Below are positions 17,077 through 25,774 of a DNA stretch of 64,000 nt, in pieces. The stretch is from Actinocrispum wychmicini. GTDB taxonomy: Bacteria > Actinomycetota > Actinomycetes > Mycobacteriales > Pseudonocardiaceae. Position 1 is the first letter of the stretch. Each line of letters begins with the position of its first letter. A model generated the notes under the pieces. That model ran no database searches and had not been told where the DNA came from. It worked only from the letters and a program-made list of their open reading frames with translations. The position numbers were made by a program, and so were the translations under genes. The stretch spans positions 372,001-436,000 of the forward strand of contig NZ_SLWS01000005.1 of the NCBI RefSeq assembly GCF_004345645.1, in the 5' to 3' direction.

Positions 17077-18288
17077 TCAGTGTGAGGTTCGGCCGCCGCG
17101 TTTGTGGAAGTCCCGCTCGGTGTCGGTTGGTGCGAGGTCGGCGGCGCGCTTGTAGGCGGTTGCGGCTTCGCTGTTGCGGCCCAGGCGCTGGAGCAGGTCG
17201 GCTCGGGTGGCGTGAAAAGGGTAGTAGTTGTCGAGATCGAGTTGGTCCACCAACACGAGGGCTGCGTCGGGGCCATGCACCTCGCCGATGGCGATGGCCC
17301 GGTTGAGTGCGACGACCGGCGTGGGAGCGATGGCGAGGAGCTGGTTGTACAGGGTGATGATCTGAGGCCAGTCGGTCTGCACGGCTGTTGTGGCATCGGC
17401 GTGTACGGCGTTGATGGCGGCTTGTAGCTGGTAGGTGCCGGGTTGGTTGCGGTGCAGGCACCAGCGGACGATCGCCTGGCCTTCGTCGATCAAGGCCCGG
17501 TCCCACTGACGGCGATCCTGTTCGCTGAGCAGGACAAGGGATCCGTCCGGTCCGGTTCGGGATGCGCGGCGGGAGTCGGTCAGCAGCAGTAGTGCCAGGA
17601 GGCCGGCCACCTCCGGCTCGTCGGGCATGAGTGCGGTGAGGAGCCGGGCCAGGCGGATCGCTTCCGGACACAGGCCGGGGCCAGCTGGGTTGTTCAGCCC
17701 GCCGGTGTAGATGAGGTAGACGACGGCGAGCACGGAGCGGAGCCGGTCGGGCAGCTCATGCCGGGCCGGTACGCGGTAGGGGATCCGGGCGGCCCTGATC
17801 TTGCGCTTGGCCCGGACAAGTCGGACCGCCATCGTGTGTTCGGCGACCAGGAAGGATCGCGCGACCTCGTTGGTGGACAGGCCGCCGAGCAACCGCAGCG
17901 TGAGCGCCACCTGTGTGGCGGGGGACAGGGCTGGGTGGCAGCAGGTGAAGATGAGCCGAAGCCGGTCGTCCGGCACGGACTCCACCTCCCCGGGCATGCC
18001 TGAGCTGTTGGGCCAGAGTGCCGCCACTTCGCCGAGCAGTTCCCGGCCTCGAGATTCGCGCCGCAGCCGGTCGATGGCGCGGTTGCGGGCGGTCGTGGTG
18101 ATCCAGCCGCCGGGGTTGGGCGGCAGGCCGTCGCTTGGCCAGAGGCGCAGGGCGGTGGTGAACGCGTCCTGCACCGCGTCCTCGGCGATGTCGATGTCTC
18201 CGAAGACGCGGATCAGGGTGGCCACCGACCGACCGGACTCCTCACGGAAAAGGCGGCCGACCGCGGCCTCGTCGAGTTCGTCGCGCAC
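17077..18288 (-). CDS. ECF sigma factor, ECF42-type with C-terminal DUF6596/TPR-like extension (403 aa)
   Basis: Residues about 10-80 are sigma region 2 (VATLIRVFGDIDIAEDAVQD, WITTTARNRAIDRLRRE). Residues about 115-170 are region 4 (LTLRLLGGLSTNEVARSFLV, HTMAVRLVRAKRKI). From about 180 to the end is the helical extension (DRLRSVLAVVYLIYTGG, later TPVVALNRAIAIGEVHGPDA, RADLLQRLGRNSEAATAYKR). That extension and the neighbouring YCII/DGPF gene are the mark of the ECF42 group, which has no classical anti-sigma. The YCII gene lies only 4 bp upstream on the same strand but is frameshifted. It would direct RNA polymerase to its own promoters, likely including this operon. Confidence 0.88.
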   Translation of the reverse strand: MRDELDEAAVGRLFREESGRSVATLIRVFGDIDIAEDAVQDAFTTALRLWPSDGLPPNPGGWITTTARNRAIDRLRRESRGRELLGEVAALWPNSSGMPGEVESVPDDRLRLIFTCCHPALSPATQVALTLRLLGGLSTNEVARSFLVAEHTMAVRLVRAKRKIRAARIPYRVPARHELPDRLRSVLAVVYLIYTGGLNNPAGPGLCPEAIRLARLLTALMPDEPEVAGLLALLLLTDSRRASRTGPDGSLVLLSEQDRRQWDRALIDEGQAIVRWCLHRNQPGTYQLQAAINAVHADATTAVQTDWPQIITLYNQLLAIAPTPVVALNRAIAIGEVHGPDAALVLVDQLDLDNYYPFHATRADLLQRLGRNSEAATAYKRAADLAPTDTERDFHKRGGRTSH

Positions 18289-18292
18289 GCAG

Positions 18293-18653
18293 TCAGGCCC
18301 CAGGCAGTGTCACGAACGGACGGACCTCGATCGGCGCCCCGATCAGCGCGGTGACCTTTGACGCCCAGGCCAACGCGGCGTCCAGGTCCGCGGCCTCGAT
18401 GATGTAGAACCCGCCGAGGTGTTCCCTTGCCTCGACGAAGGGGCCGTCGGTGGTCAGCACCGCGCCGTCGGACACGCACAACCGTGGCGGTGTCGGGTCC
18501 GTGCAGACGCCCGCCGAAGACCCACGCGCCGGCCGTCTTCATCTCCTCCTGCAGGAGGTTGACCTGCTGGTAGGACTGTTGTACCTCGTCGTCGGTCATC
18601 GGAGCATGGGCTTCGCCGTCGACGCTGTGTACGGACAACAAGTACTGCGTCAT
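18293..18653 (-). pseudogene. YCII/DGPF-domain protein, frameshifted
   Basis: The ATG at 18653 follows GGAGG. The first 60 residues (MTQYLLSVHSVDGEAHAPM to GPDTATVVRV) are a standard DGPF/YCII start. Near 18470 the frame breaks. The expected continuation VSDGAVLTTDGPFVEAREHL, then GGFYIIEAADLDAALAWA, is in another frame ending at 18293, which contains the family's DGPF motif. Two bases appear to be missing in a GT-rich stretch (cgtgtcc where cgtgtgtcc is expected). It is either a real mutation or a sequencing error. These proteins accompany ECF42 sigma factors, so loss would disable the partner of the sigma gene 4 bp downstream. Confidence 0.75.
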
Positions 18654-18753
18654 CGCGGTCCTCCTGGTGACGAGCGGGCCTGTCCCACTCCGCACTCCGA
18701 CTACGAACGGGCCATGCCCGAATTGACAGGTCGCCGAGAACACCGGCCAGGCT

Positions 18754-19716
18754 TTACACCGGACTCAGACCGGTGAAGACCTCGCTGGGCGCGCAGCGCG
18801 GGTTCTGGGACAGTTCGCAGCTGGGGAACCCGGTGATCCGGACAACCGCGTTGTCGTCGAGGTCGAACACCATCAAGCCGTACGGTCGCGGCGCGCCGGA
18901 CTCGTCGGTGTCGAACGCCGCCACGGCCAGCTGGCCGTTGGCCCGGGTGGGGACCAGGCGGATGGTCTCCAGGCGGCCCTCGGCGGGGACGGCGGCGAAG
19001 AACCCGATCACCGCGTCACGGCCGAGGAACTCCATGGTCTCGGGTGGCATGCGCAGTTCGGCGTCTTCGCGCAGGAGGGCGGTGAGTCCGGCGATGTCGC
19101 GGCGGTGCCAGGCGTCGATGAACCGGGTCAACACCCGGTGGTCGGCCCCGGTGAGGGGACGAGGGCTGGGTGCGGTGTCTCGGAGCGTCGCACGAGCGCG
19201 TTGCAGCATGCTGTTGACCGCGGGGACGGTGGCCTCCAGCAGGTCGGCGACTTCCACGGCGCTCCAGGCCAGCACTTCACGCAGGATGAGCACGGCCCGC
19301 TGCGTCGCCGGTAGCAGCTGCAGGGCGGTGATGAACGCCAGGGACACCGACTCGCGGCGTTCGGCCAGCGCCGCCGGGTCGGTGTCGGGCAGGGCGTCGA
19401 GCAGCCGGTCCGGGTAGGGCTCCAGGTAGTCGATGTCGGCCACGGCTGCCGGCTGTTTCGCCCGCGCGTTGATGATCTTGAGGCAGGTTGTGGTCGCGAT
19501 GCGGTACAGCCAGTGCATCAGCGGCGCTCGTTCCGCGTAGGTGTCCAATGACCGCCATGCCCGTAGCTGCACGTCCTGCAGGGCTTCCTCGGCGTCGTGG
19601 TACGAGCCGAGCATCCGGTAGCAGTGTACGTGCAGCAGGGCCAGGTGTGGACCGAGCAGTTGCCGGAAGGCGTCCTGGTCGCCCGCTCGCGCGGCGGGCA
19701 GCAGTGGCGTATTCAC
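18754..19716 (-). CDS. ECF sigma factor with SnoaL-like C-terminal domain, SigG/TIGR02960-type (320 aa)
   Basis: Region 2 spans about residues 15-85 (LLHVHCYRMLGSYHDAEEAL, WLYRIATTTCLKII). Region 4 spans about 130-185 (LPATQRAVLILREVLAWSAV then EVADLLEATVPAVNSMLQRA). Residues about 195-310 form an NTF2/SnoaL-like domain (VLTRFIDAWHRRDIAGLTAL, MPPETMEFLGRDAVIGFFAA), as in SigG- and SigJ-like factors, where it replaces a separate anti-sigma and modulates activity. It is divergent from the plus-strand gene at 19806, whose product begins with a related NTF2-like domain. The two may be functionally linked through the shared promoter region of about 90 bp. Confidence 0.85.
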   Translation of the reverse strand: MNTPLLPAARAGDQDAFRQLLGPHLALLHVHCYRMLGSYHDAEEALQDVQLRAWRSLDTYAERAPLMHWLYRIATTTCLKIINARAKQPAAVADIDYLEPYPDRLLDALPDTDPAALAERRESVSLAFITALQLLPATQRAVLILREVLAWSAVEVADLLEATVPAVNSMLQRARATLRDTAPSPRPLTGADHRVLTRFIDAWHRRDIAGLTALLREDAELRMPPETMEFLGRDAVIGFFAAVPAEGRLETIRLVPTRANGQLAVAAFDTDESGAPRPYGLMVFDLDDNAVVRITGFPSCELSQNPRCAPSEVFTGLSPV

Positions 19717-19805
19717 GCGCAGAGGGTACGCCGGAGGTCGACCGATGAGTTTCGTTGCGAACCGGGATCAGAGGGGATGAAGAGTCCGCAGACGAAGGAG
19801 TGCTC

Positions 19806-20714
19806 ATGGATGTCAGGACGGCCGCGACCGTGTACTACGACGCGTGGATGACCCGCGCGGGTGACATGACCGAGGTCCCGTTGGCGGCGGAGTTCGTGTT
19901 CACCGGGCCGGTCGCGAGCTTCGACTCGGCCGACGGGTTCCGTGCGATGGCCAAGCAGGCCGGCGCGGCGGTGCGCCGATTCCAGGTACGTCACCAGTTC
20001 GTCGACGGGAATCTGGTCTGTTCGGTGATCGACTGGGAGATGACGATGCTGCCGGGCGTGTTGACCGCCGCTGAGGTGTTGGAGGTCCGCGACGGCCGGA
20101 TCGTCCGTGGCGAGCTGATCTATGACGCGCAGGAGTTGCGCGAGGCGATGGCACGCCCGGCGATCTTCTCGTTGCTGGCACAGACCTATCAGGACACAGC
20201 CGAGATGCTCGGCGGGATCGACGACGCTGGCTGGGTGGCGCAGAGTGGATGCGCGCGCTGGACCGTGCGGCAAGCGGGCAACCATCTGGTCGGTGCGCTC
20301 ACGTTGCTGGCCAGGATCGCCGGTGGCGAACCCGTTGACGTGTCCGATGTGGACGCTCAACGGACCGCGGGCACCGACTGGCCTGACCTGGTGGAGGCGT
20401 TCGGCCGTGCGGCCGAGCGGTGCCTGACCTTGTTCAGCGGTCCGGAGGTGCTCCAGCAGCGGTTCGACATCCCGGCGCCGGACGTCTCCGGTGAGCGGCT
20501 GGCGGCGATCAGCTTGCTGGAGTCGCTGGTGCATGGCTGGGACATCGCCGTGGGCGCGGGTGTCGCCTACCAGCCGGATGACGCGGTGGTGGAGTACGCG
20601 CGTGCGGCGTTCGACGAGGTCCGGCGTGGTGATCAGTTCGCTGCGGCGATTGTGGTCGGGGCGGGTGCGGATCCGTTCACAGCGTTGCTGGGGCATCTGG
20701 GCCGTCGGGCCTGA
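19806..20714 (+). CDS. NTF2-like/mycothiol-dependent maleylpyruvate isomerase-like fusion (302 aa)
   Basis: The ATG at 19806 follows GAAGGAG. Residues 1-110 are an NTF2/SnoaL-like domain (AATVYYDAWMTRAGDMTEVP, VIDWEMTMLPGVLTAAEVLE). Residues about 125-302 are a TIGR03086-type maleylpyruvate isomerase-like domain (YQDTAEMLGGIDDAGWVAQS, ARWTVRQAGNHLVGALTLL, SLLESLVHGWDIAVG). The DinB-like fold of that family uses mycothiol with metal. The N-terminal domain resembles the SnoaL domain of the divergent sigma factor. Truncated copies of this gene occur at 22143 and 46580, so it has been a recombination or duplication source. The substrate is unknown. Confidence 0.8.
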   Translation: MDVRTAATVYYDAWMTRAGDMTEVPLAAEFVFTGPVASFDSADGFRAMAKQAGAAVRRFQVRHQFVDGNLVCSVIDWEMTMLPGVLTAAEVLEVRDGRIVRGELIYDAQELREAMARPAIFSLLAQTYQDTAEMLGGIDDAGWVAQSGCARWTVRQAGNHLVGALTLLARIAGGEPVDVSDVDAQRTAGTDWPDLVEAFGRAAERCLTLFSGPEVLQQRFDIPAPDVSGERLAAISLLESLVHGWDIAVGAGVAYQPDDAVVEYARAAFDEVRRGDQFAAAIVVGAGADPFTALLGHLGRRA

Positions 20715-20889
20715 GCGGATCGCGGCGTGGCGTGTGGCGATGGGTGACTGGCAGGTCAGGGCGGCGAAACGACGGGTGAGCGTGGCGCGCCGGTTGGGGT
20801 CGCGCGGGCGAGAGTGCCGAGGGGGCAGGCCCTGCCACGATCGGCGTGGATCACGGGACAACGCGGTCTCCACGGTGGGGTCGAACAGG

Positions 20890-21107
20890 GGTCCACAAGC
20901 GAGGCCATGACCGCTGGTGAGCAGGATCGGCTTCACGGTCGTCGACGGTGAGTCAGCCTGCCCCGGTGGTGATGACGTGGAAGGCCACGACCGCGGTAGA
21001 AACGTGGCGCCCCAGGGCGCATGGAAGCGGTTGCGCGAGTACATGATGCCGCTGCGGCGGGTCGTGGCGACCACGTCTGCCACGGGATCGTCCACCGCGG
21101 TTCCCAT
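20890..21107 (-). pseudogene. AraC-family regulator N-terminal (cupin) fragment
   Basis: The minus strand reads MGTAVDDPVADVVATTRRSG then YSRNRFHAPWGATF, the start of the cupin-type N-terminal domain of AraC regulators that control NmrA/SDR genes. It then changes frame for the expected VVAFHVITTG and changes back or stops. No AraC HTH domain follows. The gene would have been divergent from the NmrA gene at 21263, the usual arrangement, so this is a decayed regulator. The rest of 20715-21262 shows no other gene. Confidence 0.5.
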
Positions 21108-21262
21108 GACGGTGAGGATGTGCCATGAGCCGAACGGGCATGTTCCTGTTCTGATCTGTCATGGAGTAGCGCATGCGTGGTGCATAACGTATTGGGGCAA
21201 GGGGCAACACCGTCTTCGTGTCGGGCGCGACCGGCACGATCGGTCAGAATCTGGAGACTGAT

Positions 21263-22138
21263 GTGGGTAGCACCGTCCTGGTCACCGGTCCGACTGGCAA
21301 GGTCGGGCGGCGTCTGATTCCGCTGCTGGTTCGCCGGGGTGTGACCGTCCGCGCCGCGAGTCGGTCGCCGCTGCCGGAGCGTGTGGGCATTGAGCCGGTC
21401 CGCTTTGATTGGACCGACGAGAGCACGTATGAGACCGCGCGGATGGGAGCGGGCTCGATGTATCTGGTCGTCGGACCCATCCCGCAACCGGAGCACGCCG
21501 ATTACGTGCGCGCTTTGCTCGACGGCGCGGCCGAGGCCGGGGTTGCGCGGGTCGTGTTGTTGTCCACGTACGGTGTGGACCAGGCGCCTCCGGAGAATCC
21601 GCTGCGCCGTATCGAACTGGCTGTCGAATCGTCCGGCGTGCCGTACACCATCCTGCGGCCGGCCGCGTTCATGCAGAACTTCTCAGAAGGGCTGAGGTGG
21701 CGTGAGTCGTTGGTCGATCTCATCCGCGAGCGGGACGAGATCGTAGCGCCGGGCGGCGCCGGAGTCGTGAGTTATGTGTCGACTGAGGACATTGCGGCGG
21801 TCGCGGCCGTCGCAATGACCGAGGATGGGCACGAGGGCACCGCGTACGCACCGTTCGGCCCGCAGCCGCTGACCTTGACGGAGGTCGCCGAGCACATTTC
21901 ATGGGTCACGGGACGTCGGATAAGATACGTCGAGACCGACCGCACACCCATCCGCGACGCGCTACTCGCCGCGGGCGCCCCACCGGAGACCGCCGAGCAC
22001 AACAGCCAGGTCTACGTCCACGCGTTCAGCTCCGGTGCGTTAGGTGTGCTCAATGACGACGTGCTGGACGTGACCGGCCGACCGCCGGTGAGCTTCGCCG
22101 AGTTCGCCGTGGGCGCCGCAGCGGCATGGCGCCAATGA
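21263..22138 (+). CDS. NmrA-like NAD(P)-binding family protein (291 aa)
   Basis: The GTG at 21263 follows GGAG. The Rossmann motif VLVTGPTGKVGRRLIPLL is at the N-terminus. Further family features are FDWTDESTYE, VVLLSTYGVDQ, SGVPYTILRPAAFMQNFSEG and a C-terminal substrate domain. The active-site Tyr of classical SDRs is not conserved, as usual in NmrA-like sensors and atypical SDRs. Just upstream in the same open frame a second motif, VFVSGATGTIGQNL, is left (about 21200-21250), as if two gene starts had been fused. Probable role: quinone- or redox-linked reductase or sensor. The divergent AraC regulator is broken. Confidence 0.85.
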   Translation: MGSTVLVTGPTGKVGRRLIPLLVRRGVTVRAASRSPLPERVGIEPVRFDWTDESTYETARMGAGSMYLVVGPIPQPEHADYVRALLDGAAEAGVARVVLLSTYGVDQAPPENPLRRIELAVESSGVPYTILRPAAFMQNFSEGLRWRESLVDLIRERDEIVAPGGAGVVSYVSTEDIAAVAAVAMTEDGHEGTAYAPFGPQPLTLTEVAEHISWVTGRRIRYVETDRTPIRDALLAAGAPPETAEHNSQVYVHAFSSGALGVLNDDVLDVTGRPPVSFAEFAVGAAAAWRQ

Positions 22139-22142
22139 GACC

Positions 22143-22210
22143 GGTCACGGGCACCGACTGTCCTGATCTGGTGGAGGCGTTCGGCCGTACGGTGCCTGAC
22201 CCCGTTCAGT
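22143..22210 (+). repeat. Small duplicated fragment of the maleylpyruvate isomerase-like gene
   Basis: About 65 bp beginning GGGCACCGACTG copy the segment around 20367-20440 of the 302-aa gene (GTDWPDLVEAFGR), with a deletion of about 8 bases and a few substitutions. It is located immediately after the NmrA stop codon. It is too short to encode anything. Confidence 0.75.
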
Positions 22211-22229
22211 CGCGCGGAGGTAGCCGGGA

Positions 22230-23708
22230 TTACCGCGGAACGACGCCGGCGAATCGCAGTAGGTCCACTATGCCGAACTGGCCGGGGTCCGTGGCGAGAG
22301 TGGGTTGCCATGCCGGGTAGGCGGCACGGTAGGAGGTTGGGTCCGCGTCCAGCAGTCCGATGAGGACTTCGGCGACCAGCCGGCTGCCGACCGGGCCGAG
22401 ATGTGCTCCGCCGGCACGGACCTCGGCTTCCTTGAGGATGTAGTACCAGAGGTAGATCGGGCCGGTGGTGTCCAGTTCCCGGTCGGTCAGCGGGATCTCG
22501 CCGATCTTGCGTGCCACGTCCTGACCGGATGGCAGGCCTTGGGCCTCGCTGCGCAGGAGGTTGCGGACCACCAGTGAGGCGACGGGGCGGGCCAGCGCGC
22601 CGGCCTTCGCTCCGGGCACGGCGCTGACTGGCAGGTCGAGCAGTTGGGTGTTCAGCTTCGCCTCGATCCGTTTGGCGGCCTGGGGCTGGCGGTCGCGGTC
22701 GGTGTGGAAGAAGAAGGAGAAGTCCACCGCGTGCGCCGCGTCGACCGGCCCGCCGCGCAGGTCTGTGCGCGGTGTGGCCGGCTGGTCCGGGTCGTCCGGG
22801 AAGATCTTGCCGGTGAAGTTCTCGTTGACGCGGTAGCCGGAGCGGATGGTCGGGTGGCCGAAGCGGTACGCGGCGACGGCGAACTCGGCCGGGATGAACG
22901 GCCGGCCGTTGGGTGTGAAGAAGCGTGGCCCGTTGTCTTCGACGTCGCGTACCACGTGTGGGTCGGCGACGGTGGGCAGGAACTCGTGCACGATGATCCA
23001 CTGGTAGTGCCAGCGGACGAGTCGCTGCGCGCTGGCGAACACGGTGTTGTAGTAGTTCTCCACGTCCAGCAGTTGGTCGAGGGTCGCGCCGGGCTGTTCG
23101 TCGGCCGGCTCGTCCGGTGGCTGGGGCGGTAGGTGGTCACCGAACACGTCGGTGATCTTGCCGGCCCGCAGTTGGTCGACCACCTGGTTGTGGAACTTGA
23201 TGAACGCCAGGTGCAGTTGCGCGAGCAGCATGTTCTCGTCGTTGCGCGGATCGCCGATCAACGCGACACCGTCGGCCGTCCGGGCCAGGTCGACGCCGTC
23301 CGCGGACAGCACGAGCTTGGTCTGGTGGGACGCCTGGTCGTACAGCAGCGGGCTGACGACCGGTCCGCCGCCGTACAAGCTGTCGATGTCCAGCCGGGGT
23401 GACCGGAAGTCCAGGAGGCCGTTCGGATCGGACTGGTGGTCGAGCCGGGAGATCGCGTCCAGGGTGAGGTCGTGGTCGGTGAACTGCCCGAAATAGGTGA
23501 AACCGGCGGGAAACCGTGGATTCTCCTGTTCCGCGCCGGTCTGTCCGCCGTCCATCTTTCCGCCGGGCAGTCCGAACTGTTCGGCCATTTCCAGTCCGGT
23601 TGGCCGACGGGCCTCGAGAGTGGGGAACATTCGGCCGAAACTGCCCGCGGTGACCTGTGAGCCCGATGGGATCACCAAACCTTGAGATGTCGAACCGTGC
23701 ACTGTCAT
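22230..23708 (-). CDS. Animal-haem-peroxidase family protein (492 aa)
   Basis: The ATG at 23708 follows AGGGGG. The segment FTYFGQFTDHDLTLD carries the distal His and neighbouring Asp of the animal peroxidase (An_peroxidase) superfamily. GDPRNDENMLLAQLHLAFIK and FHNQVV fit the family's conserved GD.R..E...L...H..F...HN pattern. RLVRWHYQWIIVHEFLP and FRFGH-like AAYRFGHPTIRSGY contain the proximal-side helix with its His. No signal peptide is present, so it is probably cytoplasmic. Bacterial members oxidise small aromatic or lipid substrates with peroxide. The gene stands alone between the NmrA gene (convergent) and a hydrolase. Confidence 0.85.
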   Translation of the reverse strand: MTVHGSTSQGLVIPSGSQVTAGSFGRMFPTLEARRPTGLEMAEQFGLPGGKMDGGQTGAEQENPRFPAGFTYFGQFTDHDLTLDAISRLDHQSDPNGLLDFRSPRLDIDSLYGGGPVVSPLLYDQASHQTKLVLSADGVDLARTADGVALIGDPRNDENMLLAQLHLAFIKFHNQVVDQLRAGKITDVFGDHLPPQPPDEPADEQPGATLDQLLDVENYYNTVFASAQRLVRWHYQWIIVHEFLPTVADPHVVRDVEDNGPRFFTPNGRPFIPAEFAVAAYRFGHPTIRSGYRVNENFTGKIFPDDPDQPATPRTDLRGGPVDAAHAVDFSFFFHTDRDRQPQAAKRIEAKLNTQLLDLPVSAVPGAKAGALARPVASLVVRNLLRSEAQGLPSGQDVARKIGEIPLTDRELDTTGPIYLWYYILKEAEVRAGGAHLGPVGSRLVAEVLIGLLDADPTSYRAAYPAWQPTLATDPGQFGIVDLLRFAGVVPR

Positions 23709-23911
23709 CAGTTTCCCCCTGACGTGATCGAACGTCATCGCCGGCGTCGTGATCGACAACGGGAACAGCACGCGGCGATTCCCCAGAAACGATCATTGGT
23801 GGCGCCCCCGGTATTCGACGGCGAGCCTACCGAAAGATGCGCGGCCTTTCCACGCGTCAAACAATTGGACGCCGGCGTGCGGTCCAATTGTTGTGGCTGG
23901 GAGAGGTCTGG

Positions 23912-24778
23912 TCAGTCGTGGATGGCGGGTGGTTCGCTGTGGAGGAAGGCGCGGATCTCGGTTGCGATGTCCGGCCAGTCCGGCCCGAACCAGATGAAGT
24001 GGCTGTCGGCGCGGCTTTCGATCAGCCGGGCGTTGGGGATCGCGGTGGCCAGCTGGCGAGCGTGGGTGAAGGGAACCGCGCCGTCGGTGCGCGTCGCGAT
24101 GACCAGCGTGGGTTGGTGGACTTGCGATGTGACGTCTGGGTTCGCCGTCAGGTCGTTGCGGAATCCGTGGCCGGATCGCATGCTGGAGAACAGTTCGATC
24201 AACTCCGCTCGGTGGTCGACATTGAGTCCTTTTAGGACTTTGTGGACAGGCGTCACCGACAAGTCGGGGAGCAGCAAGCGCAGGCCGGCGTCGGGCGCCC
24301 GCCGCATCAGCAGCCGTACCGCGCTCCACGTCGCGCGTTCCGTGGCCGCGGCGAACACGATGTGGGCACCCAACCGGACGTGCGGAGCAGGCCAAGGAAG
24401 TGGCCCGACCGCGCTTTGGAGTATCACTCGTCTGACCAGGTCGGGGTGGCGGGCAGCCAGGGTCACCGCGGCGCGGCCGCCGGCCGAGCTGCCCACTGCG
24501 GCGGCGATCTCGGTGATGCCCAGATGCTCGCAGAGGGAACGGACGGCGTCCGCGAATCCCGCCTCTGACCTGCCTGTCGACACGGGTGTGCGGCCGTAGC
24601 CGGGACGTGAGGGTGCCAGGATCGTGTATCCGTCGTCGGCGAACACTTCCTCGCCCAGCGCGAGGCCGGCCCGCATGTGCCCGCCGTGCAGCACAAGAAC
24701 GGTCCGTGGTCCGCGGTGTTCCAAGCAGTATTCGAGGTCACCCACAGGCAGGTGGGCGACGTGCGTGGGGCGTTCCAT
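23912..24778 (-). CDS. Alpha/beta-fold hydrolase (288 aa)
   Basis: Typical alpha/beta hydrolase: VLVLHGGHMRAG oxyanion region, PSRPGYGRT strand and turn, nucleophile elbow GSSAGG (Ser at about residue 97), acidic residue in the ATRTDGAVPF loop (about 228), and catalytic His in RADSHFIWFGP near the end. No signal peptide. An Arg-rich cap region lies around residues 140-190. The start at 24778 gives a full-length protein. Substrate unknown. It is transcribed in the same direction as the peroxidase but 200 bp apart, so co-transcription is uncertain. Confidence 0.85.
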   Translation of the reverse strand: MERPTHVAHLPVGDLEYCLEHRGPRTVLVLHGGHMRAGLALGEEVFADDGYTILAPSRPGYGRTPVSTGRSEAGFADAVRSLCEHLGITEIAAAVGSSAGGRAAVTLAARHPDLVRRVILQSAVGPLPWPAPHVRLGAHIVFAAATERATWSAVRLLMRRAPDAGLRLLLPDLSVTPVHKVLKGLNVDHRAELIELFSSMRSGHGFRNDLTANPDVTSQVHQPTLVIATRTDGAVPFTHARQLATAIPNARLIESRADSHFIWFGPDWPDIATEIRAFLHSEPPAIHD

Positions 24779-24945
24779 CCGCTCATCATGCCGTTGTCCG
24801 GGTTGGTGCCGCAGGTCTGATCGTTGACAACGTTGCCCGCCCGGACGTCCGGCCCGAACTCCGCGCCGCCGTAGCCGCCTCGGGTTTCGTACTCCGGTCC
24901 GTAGGCAAGATCACTCTCGAGCGTGGGCGCGCTTTTGCCTGTGGG

Positions 24946-25770
24946 TCACGGGAGTTGGTTGCCTGAGGAGGCTTGGCGTGCGGCGAGGTTGGCGGCGGCT
25001 TGGCCGAGCAGGCGGCCGTTCATCCGGATGGACATTCCGCGTGGGGTGAGTCGGGTCACCAGCCGCAGTCGCCGGTCGGGCACGACGGTGGCATGTCCGG
25101 CGTTCAGGGCGTCGATGGTTTGTCGGATGGCGGTGGTCGTTGGCAGGGGGCGGATCGGGAGACGGGTCCGGTCCACGCCGAAGCGGTCGATGATAGGGGT
25201 GTCGACGTTGCCGGGAAGCATGACGGTGACCTTGACTCCCGCCGGTCGCAGTTCGTGGTGCAGGGCCTCGCCGAGGTTGAGAACGTACGCTTTCGCGGCG
25301 CTTTCGTGGGCCATGTTCGGGAGGCCGTGGATCGCGCCGAGTGCGGAGACCAGCACCATGGCGCTGCGCTCGCGGTGGACGAAGCGGCGGCCGAAGGCGT
25401 GCGCGAGTTCGAAGTGGGTGGTGGTGTTGAGGGTGAGTCGCTGGTGCAGGTCGGGTACGTCCTGGTCGAGGAACCGGCCGGGACGTCCGGTGCCGGCGTT
25501 GGAGACCAGCAGTCCGACGTTGAGGTCTTCGGTCGCGGTGATGAGGTGGGTGGCGCCGTCGGGGTGGCTGAGGTCGACGGTGACCACGCGGTGGTCGATG
25601 CCGTGGGCTGTGGTCAACCGCCGGCCCAGGTCTGTCAGCCGGTCGGTGGAGCGTGCCGCGAGCACGAGGTTGAGCCCGTCGGCGGCGCAGTGTTCGGCGA
25701 ACGCCTGGCCGATGCCGGACGAGGCCCCGGTGATCACGGCCCAGGGGCCGTAGGCGGAAACAGTGGCCAT
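24946..25770 (-). CDS. SDR family oxidoreductase, catalytic Tyr replaced (274 aa)
   Basis: Rossmann motif VITGASSGIGQAFAEH at residues 12-27, NAG motif (VSNAGTG) at about 90 and the catalytic Ser in LVSALGA at about 142. The position of the catalytic Tyr in YxxxK is occupied by Glu: the sequence reads MAHESAAKAYVLNLGEAL, so the Lys is kept but the Tyr is lost. The C-terminal part (PIRPLPTTTAIRQTIDALNA) is family-typical. It is 4 bp downstream of the SRPBCC gene and together with it divergent from a TetR gene. It may be a binding protein or use another proton donor. Confidence 0.85.
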   Translation of the reverse strand: MATVSAYGPWAVITGASSGIGQAFAEHCAADGLNLVLAARSTDRLTDLGRRLTTAHGIDHRVVTVDLSHPDGATHLITATEDLNVGLLVSNAGTGRPGRFLDQDVPDLHQRLTLNTTTHFELAHAFGRRFVHRERSAMVLVSALGAIHGLPNMAHESAAKAYVLNLGEALHHELRPAGVKVTVMLPGNVDTPIIDRFGVDRTRLPIRPLPTTTAIRQTIDALNAGHATVVPDRRLRLVTRLTPRGMSIRMNGRLLGQAAANLAARQASSGNQLP

Positions 25771-25774
25771 GGGT

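Noticed and set aside
19713..21107. Minus-strand frame of 464 codons opposite the maleylpyruvate isomerase-like gene
   Set aside because: Only its first part (21107 to about 20950) resembles an AraC cupin domain; the remainder is antisense to a well-supported gene.
24779..24945. Coding-like plus-strand patch between the hydrolase and the SDR gene
   Set aside because: About 50 codons look coded but have no start, no domain and no clear homologue family; left as intergenic.
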